Source: Rhizobium sp. CSW-27 (GTDB lineage Bacteria > Pseudomonadota > Alphaproteobacteria > Rhizobiales > Rhizobiaceae). From it: DNA of 64,000 nt. The notes under the pieces are model-generated. The model saw nothing but the letters and a program-made list of their open reading frames with translations. It had not been told where the DNA came from and did not search any database. The translations under genes and the position numbers were made by a program. This document shows, one piece after another, positions 47,509-56,163 of the stretch (within the stretch, counting starts at the first letter, position 1; every line of letters starts with the position of its first letter). The stretch spans positions 62,001 through 126,000 of the forward strand of contig NZ_JAHHZO010000004.1 in NCBI RefSeq assembly GCF_018760785.1, written 5' to 3'.

Positions 47509-47934
47509 TCAGTCCGTAAAGCCCCAGAAGGCAAGCGCGCCTTCCGGCAATTGCCGCAGCAGCGCTTCCAGCCGGGCCGCATCCACATGCCGGCGAAGGG
47601 TGCTCGTCACGTCCTCGATGGCCGTGGGCGTGGAGAGATTGTGGTTGTGCCGCAGTTGCCGGACCTCCGCCATCAGCGTCTCGCGATCGGCAAACGGACG
47701 CTGCGGCTCTGTCGTATCCCAGTCGCTGACGAAGATCGCCCGCACCACCGGCGGCAGCAGGTTGGCGAAGGCAATCGCTTCGGCAAGCGTCAGGCGGCGG
47801 CGGAAGACCTGCAGCACCGCCTGCAGCATGGTGTAGGCCTGGTGGCGGGTCTTCAGCAGCGAGATTTCCAGAAGATCGGCCATGAAGGCGTCGAAATCGC
47901 GGCCCGCGTGATGGTATTCCATGGGGATCGGCAT
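47509..47934 (-). CDS. DUF2267 protein
   Basis: 141 residues with the DUF2267 pattern: DAFMADLLEISLLKTRHQAYTML, VFRRRLTLAEAIAFANLLPPVVR, FVSDWD, and a second helical repeat. The fold is a tandem helical repeat of unknown function, common in alphaproteobacteria. Its ATG follows the yidD stop by two bases (TGATCATG), so the start at 47934 is preferred over a longer frame reaching 48117. Confidence 0.85.
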   Translation of the reverse strand: MPIPMEYHHAGRDFDAFMADLLEISLLKTRHQAYTMLQAVLQVFRRRLTLAEAIAFANLLPPVVRAIFVSDWDTTEPQRPFADRETLMAEVRQLRHNHNLSTPTAIEDVTSTLRRHVDAARLEALLRQLPEGALAFWGFTD

Positions 47935-47936
47935 GA

Positions 47937-48338
47937 TCAGAGCACTTCTTCCGCGGGGCGGATGCCCGTGGCGCACCCCGTGCCGCGCGCACGATAGCGC
48001 CAGGGCGTGAACCAGCGCTGCGCGGGCAGCAGCGCCTCCGGTACGGGATCGAGCCCGGACGAACCGAACGGCCCGCAGCGTATCACCCTCAGAGCGGTCA
48101 TCCAGCTGCCAAACCACAAGCCGTGCCGGGCCACGGCTTCATAACCGAATTCCGAGCAGGTCGGCAGATGCCGGCAGGAATTGCCGATGAAGCCGGACAG
48201 CGTCAACTGGTAGAGACGGATCAGACCCATGCCGACCAGACGGCCGGGCGTCTTGCGGAAGGGGCCGGTATAATTGCGCCCGCGTCTGCGCGGCCGCTCC
48301 TCCTCATCGTCCTCCAGTTGATCGCAATATTCGCACAT
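47937..48338 (-). CDS. yidD: Membrane protein insertion efficiency factor YidD
   Basis: 133 residues. The YidD core is clear: IRLYQLTLSGFIGNSCRHLPTCSEFGYEA near residue 40, with its Cys-Ser-x-Tyr type motif, and RVIRCGPFGSSGLDPVP. YidD is an amphipathic inner-membrane protein that helps YidC insertion. An acidic and Arg-rich N-terminal extension (about 1-30) is a rhizobial feature. It follows the IscU-like gene by three bases, so the pair is an operon. Confidence 0.92.
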   Translation of the reverse strand: MCEYCDQLEDDEEERPRRRGRNYTGPFRKTPGRLVGMGLIRLYQLTLSGFIGNSCRHLPTCSEFGYEAVARHGLWFGSWMTALRVIRCGPFGSSGLDPVPEALLPAQRWFTPWRYRARGTGCATGIRPAEEVL

Positions 48339-48341
48339 GGT

Positions 48342-48785
48342 TCAGCCAACCCTTGCCACCTGCCCGGCCTCGATCTGATCGAGACAGTCGACCACCGCAT
48401 CGAAGGTCAGCATGGTCGATGCATGACGGGCCTTGTAATCCTTGACCGGCTTCAGCACCCGCATTTCCTCGAAGCGTCCGTCAGGACCCTCGCCGCCTTC
48501 CTTCAGCATGGCAAGCATCGCCTCGCGGGCCGCACGCACCTCGCCGGGCGTTGCACCCACCACATGGCGCGCCATCACGGAGGAGGAAGCCTGTCCCAGC
48601 GCGCAGGCCCGCACCTGATGGGAAAAATCGCTGATGACGCCGTTCTGCATTTTTACGAACACCCGCACCTTGGAGCCGCACAGCTTCGAGTGCTTTTCCG
48701 AGCTCGCATCCGCATTGTCCATTGCGCCGGTCAGCGGAATGTTGCCGGCCAGTTCGAGGATGCGGCTGTTGTAGATGTCATCCAT
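48342..48785 (-). CDS. IscU-like iron-sulfur cluster assembly scaffold
   Basis: 147 residues. Two scaffold Cys align well: Cys36 in LCGSKVRV and Cys61 in RACALGQASSSVMARH. The third usual Cys position falls at KARHASTMLTF, where His121 stands instead; Cys134 comes later in VVDCLDQI. This is the alphaproteobacterial NifU-like branch, linked to yidD. It may hold Fe-S clusters in transit, with a Cys/His ligand set (inference). It is divergent from folE across a 309-base gap. Confidence 0.85.
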   Translation of the reverse strand: MDDIYNSRILELAGNIPLTGAMDNADASSEKHSKLCGSKVRVFVKMQNGVISDFSHQVRACALGQASSSVMARHVVGATPGEVRAAREAMLAMLKEGGEGPDGRFEEMRVLKPVKDYKARHASTMLTFDAVVDCLDQIEAGQVARVG

Positions 48786-49094
48786 GCGGATCTGCCTTCA
48801 TGGTGTCTGGCTCAGCGTCGCATTTCACGCCGGGCGCGCAAGGCGAACACTGTGTCAATCGCGCCCTGCTGGCGCAAGATCGGTCTGCGTTCTATATGAT
48901 GGGCGAAGCGGCAGGCATCAAGACGCAATGTTTTGCCCCAAAGGCGTGCGAAAGCAGGACAGCCTGTCTTGTCAAAAAAGATCCGGCAGGTCAGATAGCC
49001 CGTAACGCTTGATCGGGGGCCAGACAGGCCAACCCGCATGCCAACCCGACAGGCTGGTCAGGTGCGGCCTTGAACCGCATCAGGAGACGATAAA
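48786..49094. other. Divergent intergenic region (IscU-like / folE)
   Basis: 309 bases with no credible gene. It should carry both promoters. The folE side ends in a strong ribosome-binding site, ATCAGGAGACGATAAA, before ATG 49095. I see no obvious operator or riboswitch-like structure. Confidence 0.35.
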
Positions 49095-49703
49095 ATGGAC
49101 GCCATCGTGAAGAATTTTCCTGCCGGCCAGAAGCAGGCTCGTCCCACCCAGCAGGAAGCGGAGGAGGCCGTGCGCCTGCTGCTGCGCTGGGCCGGTGACG
49201 ATCCGACCCGCGAAGGCCTTCTCGACACGCCGAAACGCGTTGCCGCTGCCTATCGCGAGCTGTTTTCGGGCTACGAACAGACGCCGGAAGAGATCCTCGG
49301 CCGCACCTTCGAGGAGGTTGCCGGCTATGACGACATGGTTCTGGTGCGCGACATCCCCTTCTTTTCGCATTGCGAACACCATATGGTGCCGATCATCGGC
49401 AAGGCCCATGTCGCCTATCTGCCAAAGGGCCGGGTTCTCGGCCTTTCCAAGATCGCCCGCGTGGTCGATGTCTATGGCCGTCGCCTGCAGACGCAGGAAG
49501 CGATGACCGCCCAGATCGCCCAGGCGATCCAGGGCGTGCTGCAGCCGCGTGGCGTGGCGGTGATGATCGATGCGGAACACATGTGCATGTCGATGCGCGG
49601 CATCCAGAAGCAGGGTTCCACCACGCTCACCACCACCTTTACCGGCGCGTTTCAGGATAATGCCGCGGAACAGGCCCGCTTCCTCACCATGATCCGGCGG
49701 TAA
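49095..49703 (+). CDS. folE: GTP cyclohydrolase I
   Basis: 202 residues. Zinc and catalytic motifs are all present: [11 protein letters not shown] near residue 93, [23 protein letters not shown], and [16 protein letters not shown] near 160. It opens GTP to dihydroneopterin triphosphate for folate synthesis. It is followed after 31 bases by hisI. Length is normal for the bacterial type I enzyme. Confidence 0.97.
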   Translation: MDAIVKNFPAGQKQARPTQQEAEEAVRLLLRWAGDDPTREGLLDTPKRVAAAYRELFSGYEQTPEEILGRTFEEVAGYDDMVLVRDIPFFSHCEHHMVPIIGKAHVAYLPKGRVLGLSKIARVVDVYGRRLQTQEAMTAQIAQAIQGVLQPRGVAVMIDAEHMCMSMRGIQKQGSTTLTTTFTGAFQDNAAEQARFLTMIRR

Positions 49704-49734
49704 CCGCCGCATTTTCGGACGGACAGGATATTTC

Positions 49735-50193
49735 ATGACCATCGATTTTCCCGCAGCGCCCGAAGACAAGGTGGCGCTGGAAGGCGCTGGCCCCTTCACG
49801 CCGCGCTTTGACGAGGCCGGCCTGGTGACAGCCGTGGTGACCGATGCGCGCGACGGCGCGCTGCTGATGCTGGCGCACATGAACCGCGAGGCCCTGGCGC
49901 TGACGCTTGAAACCGGCATCGCCCATTATTACAGCCGCTCGCGCGGCAAGATCTGGAAGAAGGGCGAGACCTCCGGCAACCTGCAGAAGGTGGTGGAGGT
50001 TCTGACCGACTGCGACCAGGACGCCGTACAGCTGAAGGTCGCCGTCGCCGGCCATGATGCGAGCTGCCACACCGGGCGGCGTTCGTGCTTTTATCGCACC
50101 GTGCGGCTTCAGGACGGGGCTCCCCTTCTTGAAGTCGCGGACGAACAGCGACATTTTGATCCGCAGGCCGTCTATGGCGAAGGCGCTCACTGA
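49735..50193 (+). CDS. hisI: Phosphoribosyl-AMP cyclohydrolase
   Basis: 152 residues, the cyclohydrolase alone without the hisE pyrophosphohydrolase. Motifs include [17 protein letters not shown] near residue 41, [33 protein letters not shown], and the zinc ligand segment [13 protein letters not shown] near 105. It opens the purine ring of PR-AMP in histidine synthesis. GGACAGGATATTTC precedes the ATG. Confidence 0.96.
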   Translation: MTIDFPAAPEDKVALEGAGPFTPRFDEAGLVTAVVTDARDGALLMLAHMNREALALTLETGIAHYYSRSRGKIWKKGETSGNLQKVVEVLTDCDQDAVQLKVAVAGHDASCHTGRRSCFYRTVRLQDGAPLLEVADEQRHFDPQAVYGEGAH

Positions 50194-50305
50194 ACAGTCA
50201 GTTGCCCAGGCATTTGGCGAGCGGTCGAAACATCAACGGTTTCTAAACCGGAACGGGCGCTAGATACCGGTTCGGGAGACGTTCAGCCGCAGGAGCGGGC
50301 ATCAC

Positions 50306-51262
50306 ATGCTGAACTGGAGTTGGAACAGGAGCGAGCCGCAACTGGCGCAGACGGAGGCCGGCTCCGCTGTGCCGGCAGCCCCGAAGCAGGTGGCAACGCC
50401 GCCGCGCCGGGCCAAGCTGGCACTGGCGCTGGGCGGTGGCGCGGCGCGCGGCTGGGCACATATCGGCGTTCTGAGGGCGCTGGAAGAGGCGGATATCGAG
50501 GTCGGCATGATTGCCGGCACCTCCATCGGCGCCCTTGTCGGCGGCTGCTACCTGGCCGGCAAGCTCGATGAGCTGGAGGCCTTTGCCCGCTCGCTTACCA
50601 TGCGGCGCATTGCCGGCCTTCTCGATCTCACCATCGGCGGCGGCGGCCTGTTCGGCGGCATGCGTCTCACCAAGCGCATGCAGGAGGATCTGGAAGACAT
50701 CGCCATCGAGGATCTCGACCGCCCCTTCGTCGCCGTCTCGACCGAACTCAATACCGGCCATGAGGTGTGGATCACCAATGGCTCGCTGATCACCGGCATG
50801 CGCGCCTCCTATGCGCTGCCCGGCATTTTCGAACCGGTGAAATGCAACAATCGCACGCTGGTGGATGGCGCGCTGGTCAATCCGGTGCCGACCTCCGTCT
50901 GCCGGGCCTACGAGCAGCCGCTCGTCGTGGCGGTCAACCTCAACTACGATATCTTCGGTCGCTCTGCAGTCGTCAAGCACAGCGCCAGCGTCCAGCCCAT
51001 CGTGCAGGGCCAGCATACGCGGGTGCGCGAGGCCAATATTGGCATGACGGGCGTGATGGTGCAGGCCTTCAACATCATTCAGGAGCGCATTTCGCGCGCC
51101 CGCCTTGCCGGCGACCCGCCGGACCTTGCCCTGCATCCGCGCCTCAGCGATATCGGCCTCTCGGAGTTTCACCGGGCCGGCGAGACCATTGATCGCGGAT
51201 ATCAGGAAGCGCGCGCCCGCATCGCGGAACTGAAGCGCATGCAGGAAGTCTTTGCCAGCTGA
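50306..51262 (+). CDS. Patatin-like phospholipase
   Basis: 318 residues. The oxyanion glycine loop is LALGGGAARGWAHIGVL near residue 38, the nucleophile is in AGTSIGALVGG near 73, and the catalytic Asp in VDGALVNPVP near 192. It belongs to the bacterial NTE/RssA-like patatins. It probably hydrolyses phospholipids at the inner membrane. AGGAGCGGGCATCAC precedes the ATG. It follows hisI by 112 bases. Confidence 0.9.
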   Translation: MLNWSWNRSEPQLAQTEAGSAVPAAPKQVATPPRRAKLALALGGGAARGWAHIGVLRALEEADIEVGMIAGTSIGALVGGCYLAGKLDELEAFARSLTMRRIAGLLDLTIGGGGLFGGMRLTKRMQEDLEDIAIEDLDRPFVAVSTELNTGHEVWITNGSLITGMRASYALPGIFEPVKCNNRTLVDGALVNPVPTSVCRAYEQPLVVAVNLNYDIFGRSAVVKHSASVQPIVQGQHTRVREANIGMTGVMVQAFNIIQERISRARLAGDPPDLALHPRLSDIGLSEFHRAGETIDRGYQEARARIAELKRMQEVFAS

Positions 51263-51282
51263 GGCGCGCGCCCTGAAGATCC

Positions 51283-51717
51283 CTAGCCGGCGATATAGGC
51301 CAGCATCTGCTCGCTCTCGGCCTCCACCTCGCGGATGCGTGCCTTGACGATGTCACCGATCGAAATGATGCCGACGAGCTTGCCGCCGTCCTCGACCGGC
51401 ACGTGACGGAAACGGCCGCTGCTCATCACTTCCATCAGTTCGTTGAGTGTCGTCTCCTCGCGGCAGCGGGTGACGCTGGTTGTCATAGCCGATGAGACCG
51501 GCGTTTCCAGCACCGCAGCGCCACCTTCCGCCACGACGCGCACAAGGTCGCGCTCGGTAAAGATGCCGGCGATGCGGCCCTCGAGGCTTGTGACCACCAC
51601 AGCGCCGATGCGATTTTCATGAAGGATGGTCGCCACTTCGGCGATCGTCTTTTCGCGCGTCACGGAAATGACGTTGCGCCCCTTGGCGTCCAGCATGGTC
51701 TTGACGGAAACAGGCAT
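51283..51717 (-). CDS. Tandem CBS-domain protein
   Basis: 144 residues made only of two CBS modules: TIAEVATILHENRIGAVVV with GIFTERDLVRVV, and TLNELMEVMSSGRFRHVPV with GIISIGDIVKAR. Such free-standing pairs bind AMP, ATP or SAM and regulate a partner, but no partner is seen. GGAGGAATGA gives a strong start. It follows the convergent end of the patatin gene. Confidence 0.9.
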   Translation of the reverse strand: MPVSVKTMLDAKGRNVISVTREKTIAEVATILHENRIGAVVVTSLEGRIAGIFTERDLVRVVAEGGAAVLETPVSSAMTTSVTRCREETTLNELMEVMSSGRFRHVPVEDGGKLVGIISIGDIVKARIREVEAESEQMLAYIAG

Positions 51718-51847
51718 TCATTCCTCCTATGGCCAGTGTCCTGGAGGCGCCGCCCCAAACTCCCACCCGAGGCCGCCCCTCCGTCAGGAGATGGTGCGCG
51801 CAGTCGTCCTGCTTTGCAACAGTCGAAATCCCTTCAGAAAGGGACGT

Positions 51848-52654
51848 TTAAGCACTTTCTGATTCAGACGGTAACGGATCGAACAGGCCGAACAGCAGGT
51901 AGCCGAACAGGAAGCCGCCGATATGCGCATCCCAGGCGATCGCGCCCATGTCCGAACCGACCAGCGGCAGGCCGAAGGCGATCAGCACATTGCCGAAGAA
52001 CCACAGCAGCGTGAAGACCAGCACCGTGCGGTTCCGCAGAGCCGAAACGATGCCCTGGCGCGGCAGCACATGGGCATGCATGCGGCGCATGCCGCCGCCC
52101 GTCTTCGGAAAGGCGAAGCGGCAGGCTGCTCCCATCAGTGCCGAGACAACGCCCGAAGCTCCGATCAGCATGGTCTGCTGTCCCCAGTTGAGCGCCGCAT
52201 GAAAAAAGGCCGAGGCCGCCGCGGCGGTGATCCAGAAGGCGACATAGCGGGCCGCGCCGATGCGGCGCACCACCGGCGCCCCGAAGGCGGTCAGCCAAAG
52301 GGCGTTGAACACGATGTGCTCCATGCTGCCATGCAGCAGCGAATAGGTCACCGGCGTCCACAGCCATTCGAACCCCTGCTGGCTCAGCGGATAGACATAG
52401 CGCAGCGGCGTGAAGGCCAGTTCGAACAGCACGAGGCTGCGCGCATCCTCGTTCAGCAGGTATGCGTCGACGAGATAGAGCAGCACGAGAATGGCGAGCG
52501 TCACCGTCAGCGGCGTCGGCAGGTTGAACAGGGGCTGCGATGGCGGACGCCAGCGGGGCGGCTCTGCCTGCATGCCGTGTGCCCCGCCTTCCTCGACGAT
52601 CGCGCCCGGGCGCGGCGGCTCGCCCTGCGGCGATGTGTGACGGGAATCATCCAT
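51848..52654 (-). CDS. Rhomboid family intramembrane serine protease
   Basis: 268 residues with about six membrane helices. The nucleophile is Ser167 in IGASGVVSALMG, with His244 in WDAHIGGFLFGYLL as its partner, and the loop-1 stretch HGSMEHIVFNALWLTAFG precedes them. A Pro/Glu-rich cytoplasmic head of about 40 residues is present. It cuts membrane proteins within the bilayer; substrates are unknown. It faces away from the PAP2 phosphatase gene. Confidence 0.9.
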   Translation of the reverse strand: MDDSRHTSPQGEPPRPGAIVEEGGAHGMQAEPPRWRPPSQPLFNLPTPLTVTLAILVLLYLVDAYLLNEDARSLVLFELAFTPLRYVYPLSQQGFEWLWTPVTYSLLHGSMEHIVFNALWLTAFGAPVVRRIGAARYVAFWITAAAASAFFHAALNWGQQTMLIGASGVVSALMGAACRFAFPKTGGGMRRMHAHVLPRQGIVSALRNRTVLVFTLLWFFGNVLIAFGLPLVGSDMGAIAWDAHIGGFLFGYLLFGLFDPLPSESESA

Positions 52655-52770
52655 GAGCCTGTCCTTTTCCTGCGATGGTCAGACATACATGAGGCGCGGA
52701 AGGGCGCAAACCCGGCCGTCATCACAAGGCAGTGGGCGAGACCGGCTGAAATCCGCAAAAAATCGATCGA

Positions 52771-52788
52771 CTGTCAGAAAACTGTCGC
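52771..52788 (+). promoter_or_regulatory. PHO box (PhoB site)
   Basis: CTGTCAG-AAAA-CTGTCGC: two heptamers four bases apart, matching the rhizobial PhoB consensus of two CTGTCAT repeats with an N4 spacer (five and six of seven positions, counting CTGTC as exact in both). A -10-like TTCTAAT lies just downstream, about 155 bases before the PAP2 phosphatase start. Confidence 0.75.
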
Positions 52789-52955
52789 AAGCCTCTTCTA
52801 ATCGGCATGCCGCAGCGCACAACAAAGCGAAGGAGACAATCGCCCCCGTGTTGACGCCTTCGGTAGCGCCCGCATTATTTCGGCATCCTGACGAATAAAA
52901 ACCACTCCCCTCACCCGACACATGCCCCCTGCAGCTCCAGGAAGGACCAAGCCCC

Positions 52956-54881
52956 ATGAACCGCCGCGTTCTCTTGTCCCTCACCACCAGCCTCCTGCTG
53001 GCAAGCGCGTTGACCCCGGCCCATGCCGAATCCATCGCCCTTCCCGCAGCACCCGCCGGCCTCGGCCATGCCGATAGTGCGCCGCCGCCCGCCGGCGTTC
53101 CGGCCTATGTCGATTTCGGCGCCACCAACCAGCGCGGCGATGCCTGCCATGCCACGCTTCAAACCAATGCCGGCGTACGCCTGCTCTCCGGCTTCCTCGA
53201 TCTGTGGACCCCGCGCACGCCCTTCGTCGATGCCGAGCAGGATGCGCCGGCCAAGGACGGCTGCCCTGCCGTCACGAAATCCGACTGGGACGGCCTGCCG
53301 CGCAGCGCCACCGACGGCACCATGAAGCATCCGGAGGTGCACGCCGCCAATCTCGATTACGTCATCCGCACCACCACCGCCAACACGCCGGATGACGATC
53401 TGGAAGCCTATCTGGACGACCGGCGCGGCAAGAATGTCAGCATCAGCGACGGCCTCGGCCCGCTCGCCGCCGCCTGGCGCAAGGGCGTACAGCAGACGAC
53501 GACGATCACCGAGATGCCGGCCGACGCGACGACCGTCAAATATGACGACAAGGGCAACAACCGCGGCGTCGGAAGCGCCAAGGGCAATGCCGAAATGGGC
53601 AAGGCCGTCGATCTGGTGGAGGCCGGCAGCGCCGACGGCTCCACCGAGCCCGCGAAGCGGTATTTCAAATATGCCCGTCCCTATCGCTGGAGCGACAAGG
53701 TGCGCGTGGTGCCGCAGCTCGTGCCGGCCAAGAGCAGCAAGCCGGCAGGCGACGGCGGCTTCCCCAGCGGCCACACCGCCGAGGCCTGGCGCGATGCCCT
53801 TGTCATGGCCTATCTGGTGCCGCAGCGTTATCAGGAGATGATCACCCGCGCCGTGCGCATGGGCGAAAACCGCATTCATGCCGGCATGCACCAGCCGTTT
53901 GACGTGATCGGCGGCCGCATGCAGGCGCTGGCCGTCGTCTCCTACAACCTCAACCGCTCCGACTATGCCACCCTGAAGCAGGAGGCCTATCAGCAGACGC
54001 AGAGCTTCCTGCAGAAGGAAACCGGCTCCACCGGCTTCGCCGATCTGATGCGGCTTGCCCATTCGGCGCCGGCCACCGCAGACCGCTTTGCCGACCGTGT
54101 GGAAAACGCCGCCTTTGTTGCGCCGCGCTTCAGCTATGGACTGCCGACCATCAGCGAGACGGGTCTGCCGGCGGTGGTGCCGAAGGGCGCGGAGGTGCTG
54201 CTTGAAACACGCCTGCCCTATCTCTCCGCCGAACAGCGCCGCGTGGTGCTGAAAAGCACGGCGCTCGCCTCCGGCTTCCCGATCATGAGCGACATGGAAG
54301 GCTGGGGTCGCCTCAATCTGTTCGCCGCAGCCGACGGCTATGGCGCCTTCGACGGCGATGTGACGGTGGCCATGAATGCGGCAAGCGGCGGCTTCAACGC
54401 TGCTGACACCTGGCGCAACGACATTTCCGGCGCCGGCAGACTGACCAAGCAGGGCAGCGGCCAGCTGACGCTGTCCGGCAACAACAGCTTTGCCGGGGGC
54501 GTCGTCGTGGAGGCTGGCGAACTGGTGGCCGCCTCGCCGACCGCCTTCGGCAAGGGCGACCTCTATGTGTCGGGCGGTCGGGCCGTCATCGGGGACAAGG
54601 ACCTCTGGCTGGGTGGCAATCTCACCATCCGCAAAACCGGCGGGCTCGCCATCACCCTTTCCGGCAAGCAGGACGGCGTGACGGCCGCCAAGTCCGTAAC
54701 CATCGAGGGCGGCACCCTCAGCCTCGCTCTGGCGAAGGGATACAAGCCGACCGCGGGCGACGAGATCACCCTGATCCGCGGCGCAGCCCTCACCGGCAGG
54801 TTCGATCAGATCACGCTTGACGGCTTCAAGCTGACGCCGGTCTACAACGCCGACCGTCTTTCGGTCCGCATCGACGGCTGA
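52956..54881 (+). CDS. Secreted PAP2-type acid phosphatase with autotransporter-type repeat tail
   Basis: 641 residues with a signal peptide (about 1-24). The PAP2 phosphatase signature is complete: Lys234-x6-Arg241-Pro, PSGH with His273, and Arg306-x5-His312-x3-Asp316. A beta-strand repeat typical of autotransporter passengers follows near residues 493-525 (GAGRLTKQGSGQLTLSG, then FAGGVVVEAGEL), with a further beta-helical tail ending the protein. No outer-membrane beta-barrel is present. It probably releases phosphate from organic substrates outside the inner membrane under phosphate starvation (PHO box upstream). Export route beyond Sec is unclear. Confidence 0.88.
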   Translation: MNRRVLLSLTTSLLLASALTPAHAESIALPAAPAGLGHADSAPPPAGVPAYVDFGATNQRGDACHATLQTNAGVRLLSGFLDLWTPRTPFVDAEQDAPAKDGCPAVTKSDWDGLPRSATDGTMKHPEVHAANLDYVIRTTTANTPDDDLEAYLDDRRGKNVSISDGLGPLAAAWRKGVQQTTTITEMPADATTVKYDDKGNNRGVGSAKGNAEMGKAVDLVEAGSADGSTEPAKRYFKYARPYRWSDKVRVVPQLVPAKSSKPAGDGGFPSGHTAEAWRDALVMAYLVPQRYQEMITRAVRMGENRIHAGMHQPFDVIGGRMQALAVVSYNLNRSDYATLKQEAYQQTQSFLQKETGSTGFADLMRLAHSAPATADRFADRVENAAFVAPRFSYGLPTISETGLPAVVPKGAEVLLETRLPYLSAEQRRVVLKSTALASGFPIMSDMEGWGRLNLFAAADGYGAFDGDVTVAMNAASGGFNAADTWRNDISGAGRLTKQGSGQLTLSGNNSFAGGVVVEAGELVAASPTAFGKGDLYVSGGRAVIGDKDLWLGGNLTIRKTGGLAITLSGKQDGVTAAKSVTIEGGTLSLALAKGYKPTAGDEITLIRGAALTGRFDQITLDGFKLTPVYNADRLSVRIDG

Positions 54882-54912
54882 GCGAAACCGCTGCCCGACA
54901 TCCGCTTCTGCG

Positions 54913-54935
54913 ACGGCCCGCCCCTGGCGGGCCGT
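54913..54935 (+). terminator. Hairpin after the PAP2 phosphatase
   Basis: ACGGCCCGCC and GGCGGGCCGT pair over ten bases around a 3-base loop, 31 bases after the stop. No T tract follows, so termination would be by stem alone or with Rho. Confidence 0.6.
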
Positions 54936-55036
54936 TCGCCGTTGCCCGACCACACAGCATTGCACAGCCGCGCAAAGATCTGGCACATCGCACAGAACCA
55001 TATCTTAACACGTGACGGCCTATTTTCGGGGAGGTG

Positions 55037-55663
55037 ATGCAACCACGAAAGTCAGAGATGTTTTCCGCCCAGAACGCCCCGGCAACGGCACAGGTCACGC
55101 CGCAGCGCCAGTTCCAGCGTGTCTCGGTCAACATGCCGGGCCGGCTGATGCTGGCCAGCCACGATGAATATCCTTGCACGGCAACGGAAATGTCACCGGG
55201 CGATGTCGTTCTGACCTGCGTGGGAACCCCGGCCCAGGCCGAGCGCGTCATCGCCTATCTGGATCATCTCGGCCGCATCGAAGGCCATGTCCTGCAACTG
55301 ACGCATGACGGCTTCGTCATGTCGATCAACGCCACCGAACGCAAGCGTGAAAAGCTCGCCGCGCAACTCACCTGGCTCGCCAACCGCCATGAACTGGGCC
55401 TTGCCGAGGATCGCCGGCATGACCGCCTGACGCCGCGCATCACGCGGGTGGAACTCACGCTTGCCGATGGTACGCGCTATCCCTGCCGGTTGGTGGATCT
55501 GTCGCTGTCCGGCGCAGCGCTCGACATCGACGTGCGCCCGCCGATCGGCACGGCCGTTTCGCTCAACCATCTGCGCGGACGCGTGGTGCGCCACTTTGCC
55601 GAGGGCGTCGCCGTCGAATTCGCCAGCGTTCAGACCCGCGAAAGCCTGCGCAGCTTCTTCTGA
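55037..55663 (+). CDS. PilZ-domain protein
   Basis: 208 residues in two halves. The C-terminal PilZ domain is canonical: RRHDRLTPRI (RxxxR switch) near residue 125, then DLSLSGAALDID near 156 (D/N-x-S-x-x-G). The N-terminal half starts with RQFQRVSVNMPGRL and has a degenerate second motif, TEMSPGDV, so it looks like a decayed PilZ copy. It should bind cyclic di-GMP through the C-terminal domain. GGGGAGGTG lies before ATG 55037; ATG 55058 is another option. A terminator follows. Confidence 0.85.
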   Translation: MQPRKSEMFSAQNAPATAQVTPQRQFQRVSVNMPGRLMLASHDEYPCTATEMSPGDVVLTCVGTPAQAERVIAYLDHLGRIEGHVLQLTHDGFVMSINATERKREKLAAQLTWLANRHELGLAEDRRHDRLTPRITRVELTLADGTRYPCRLVDLSLSGAALDIDVRPPIGTAVSLNHLRGRVVRHFAEGVAVEFASVQTRESLRSFF

Positions 55664-56163
55664 ACCGGATTGTCCGCTTGGTGGACGAGAGGCGGCGGAT
55701 CGCATCCGCCGCTTTTGTGCATTGCCCCTCCGATATCCAGGCGGCCACGACAAAAATTCCCGCGTCGAAACATTTTTTTGGTCCGGACAAGGCAACGCAG
55801 AAGCCGTTTCGCAACCGCTTTTCATGCCTCTCGTGCCCGGCCGGCAGAGGCTCCGGCCTCCTCTTGTGACGCCATCGTCACGCTGCGCCTGCCCGCCACC
55901 TGCCGGAACCTTGCCGGCCCGCTCGGCGAAAAACCATCCGGAATCAGCACCCTGCCGGTCGATCCATCGGATTTCCGGAAAATTTGCGGCGTATTCGAAT
56001 CAAGTTTTCGACGAAATCGTCGCCGTTTTTACGATTATTCGAGGCGAATTTTCCGCGTTTTCGACCTGCATTCGAATAAAACAAGCAGTTGTTTTTACTA
56101 CGCAATTTCGCGGTCGATCAAACCGGACATGCCATTGTTCTCCCACCAAAGGAGAGAACCCGC
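55664..56163. other. Gap with AT-rich TTCGA-containing control region
   Basis: 500 bases between the PilZ and cysteine-proteinase genes. After the terminator, the stretch 55980-56110 is AT-rich and holds two exact copies of the palindrome ATTCGAAT (55993-56000 and 56070-56077) and a dyad CGACGA-AA-TCGTCG (56009-56022), with further TTCGA units between. This looks like the promoter and operator of the proteinase gene. I see no coding region. Confidence 0.5.
55692..55716 (+). terminator. Rho-independent terminator of the PilZ gene
   Basis: GCGGCGGAT (55692-55700) pairs with ATCCGCCGC (55704-55712) around CGC, followed by TTTT. It begins 29 bases after the stop. Confidence 0.88.

Noticed and set aside
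45544-47997. Open frame of about 817 codons on the plus strand
   Set aside because: Antisense to thrS; no start signal and no family character.
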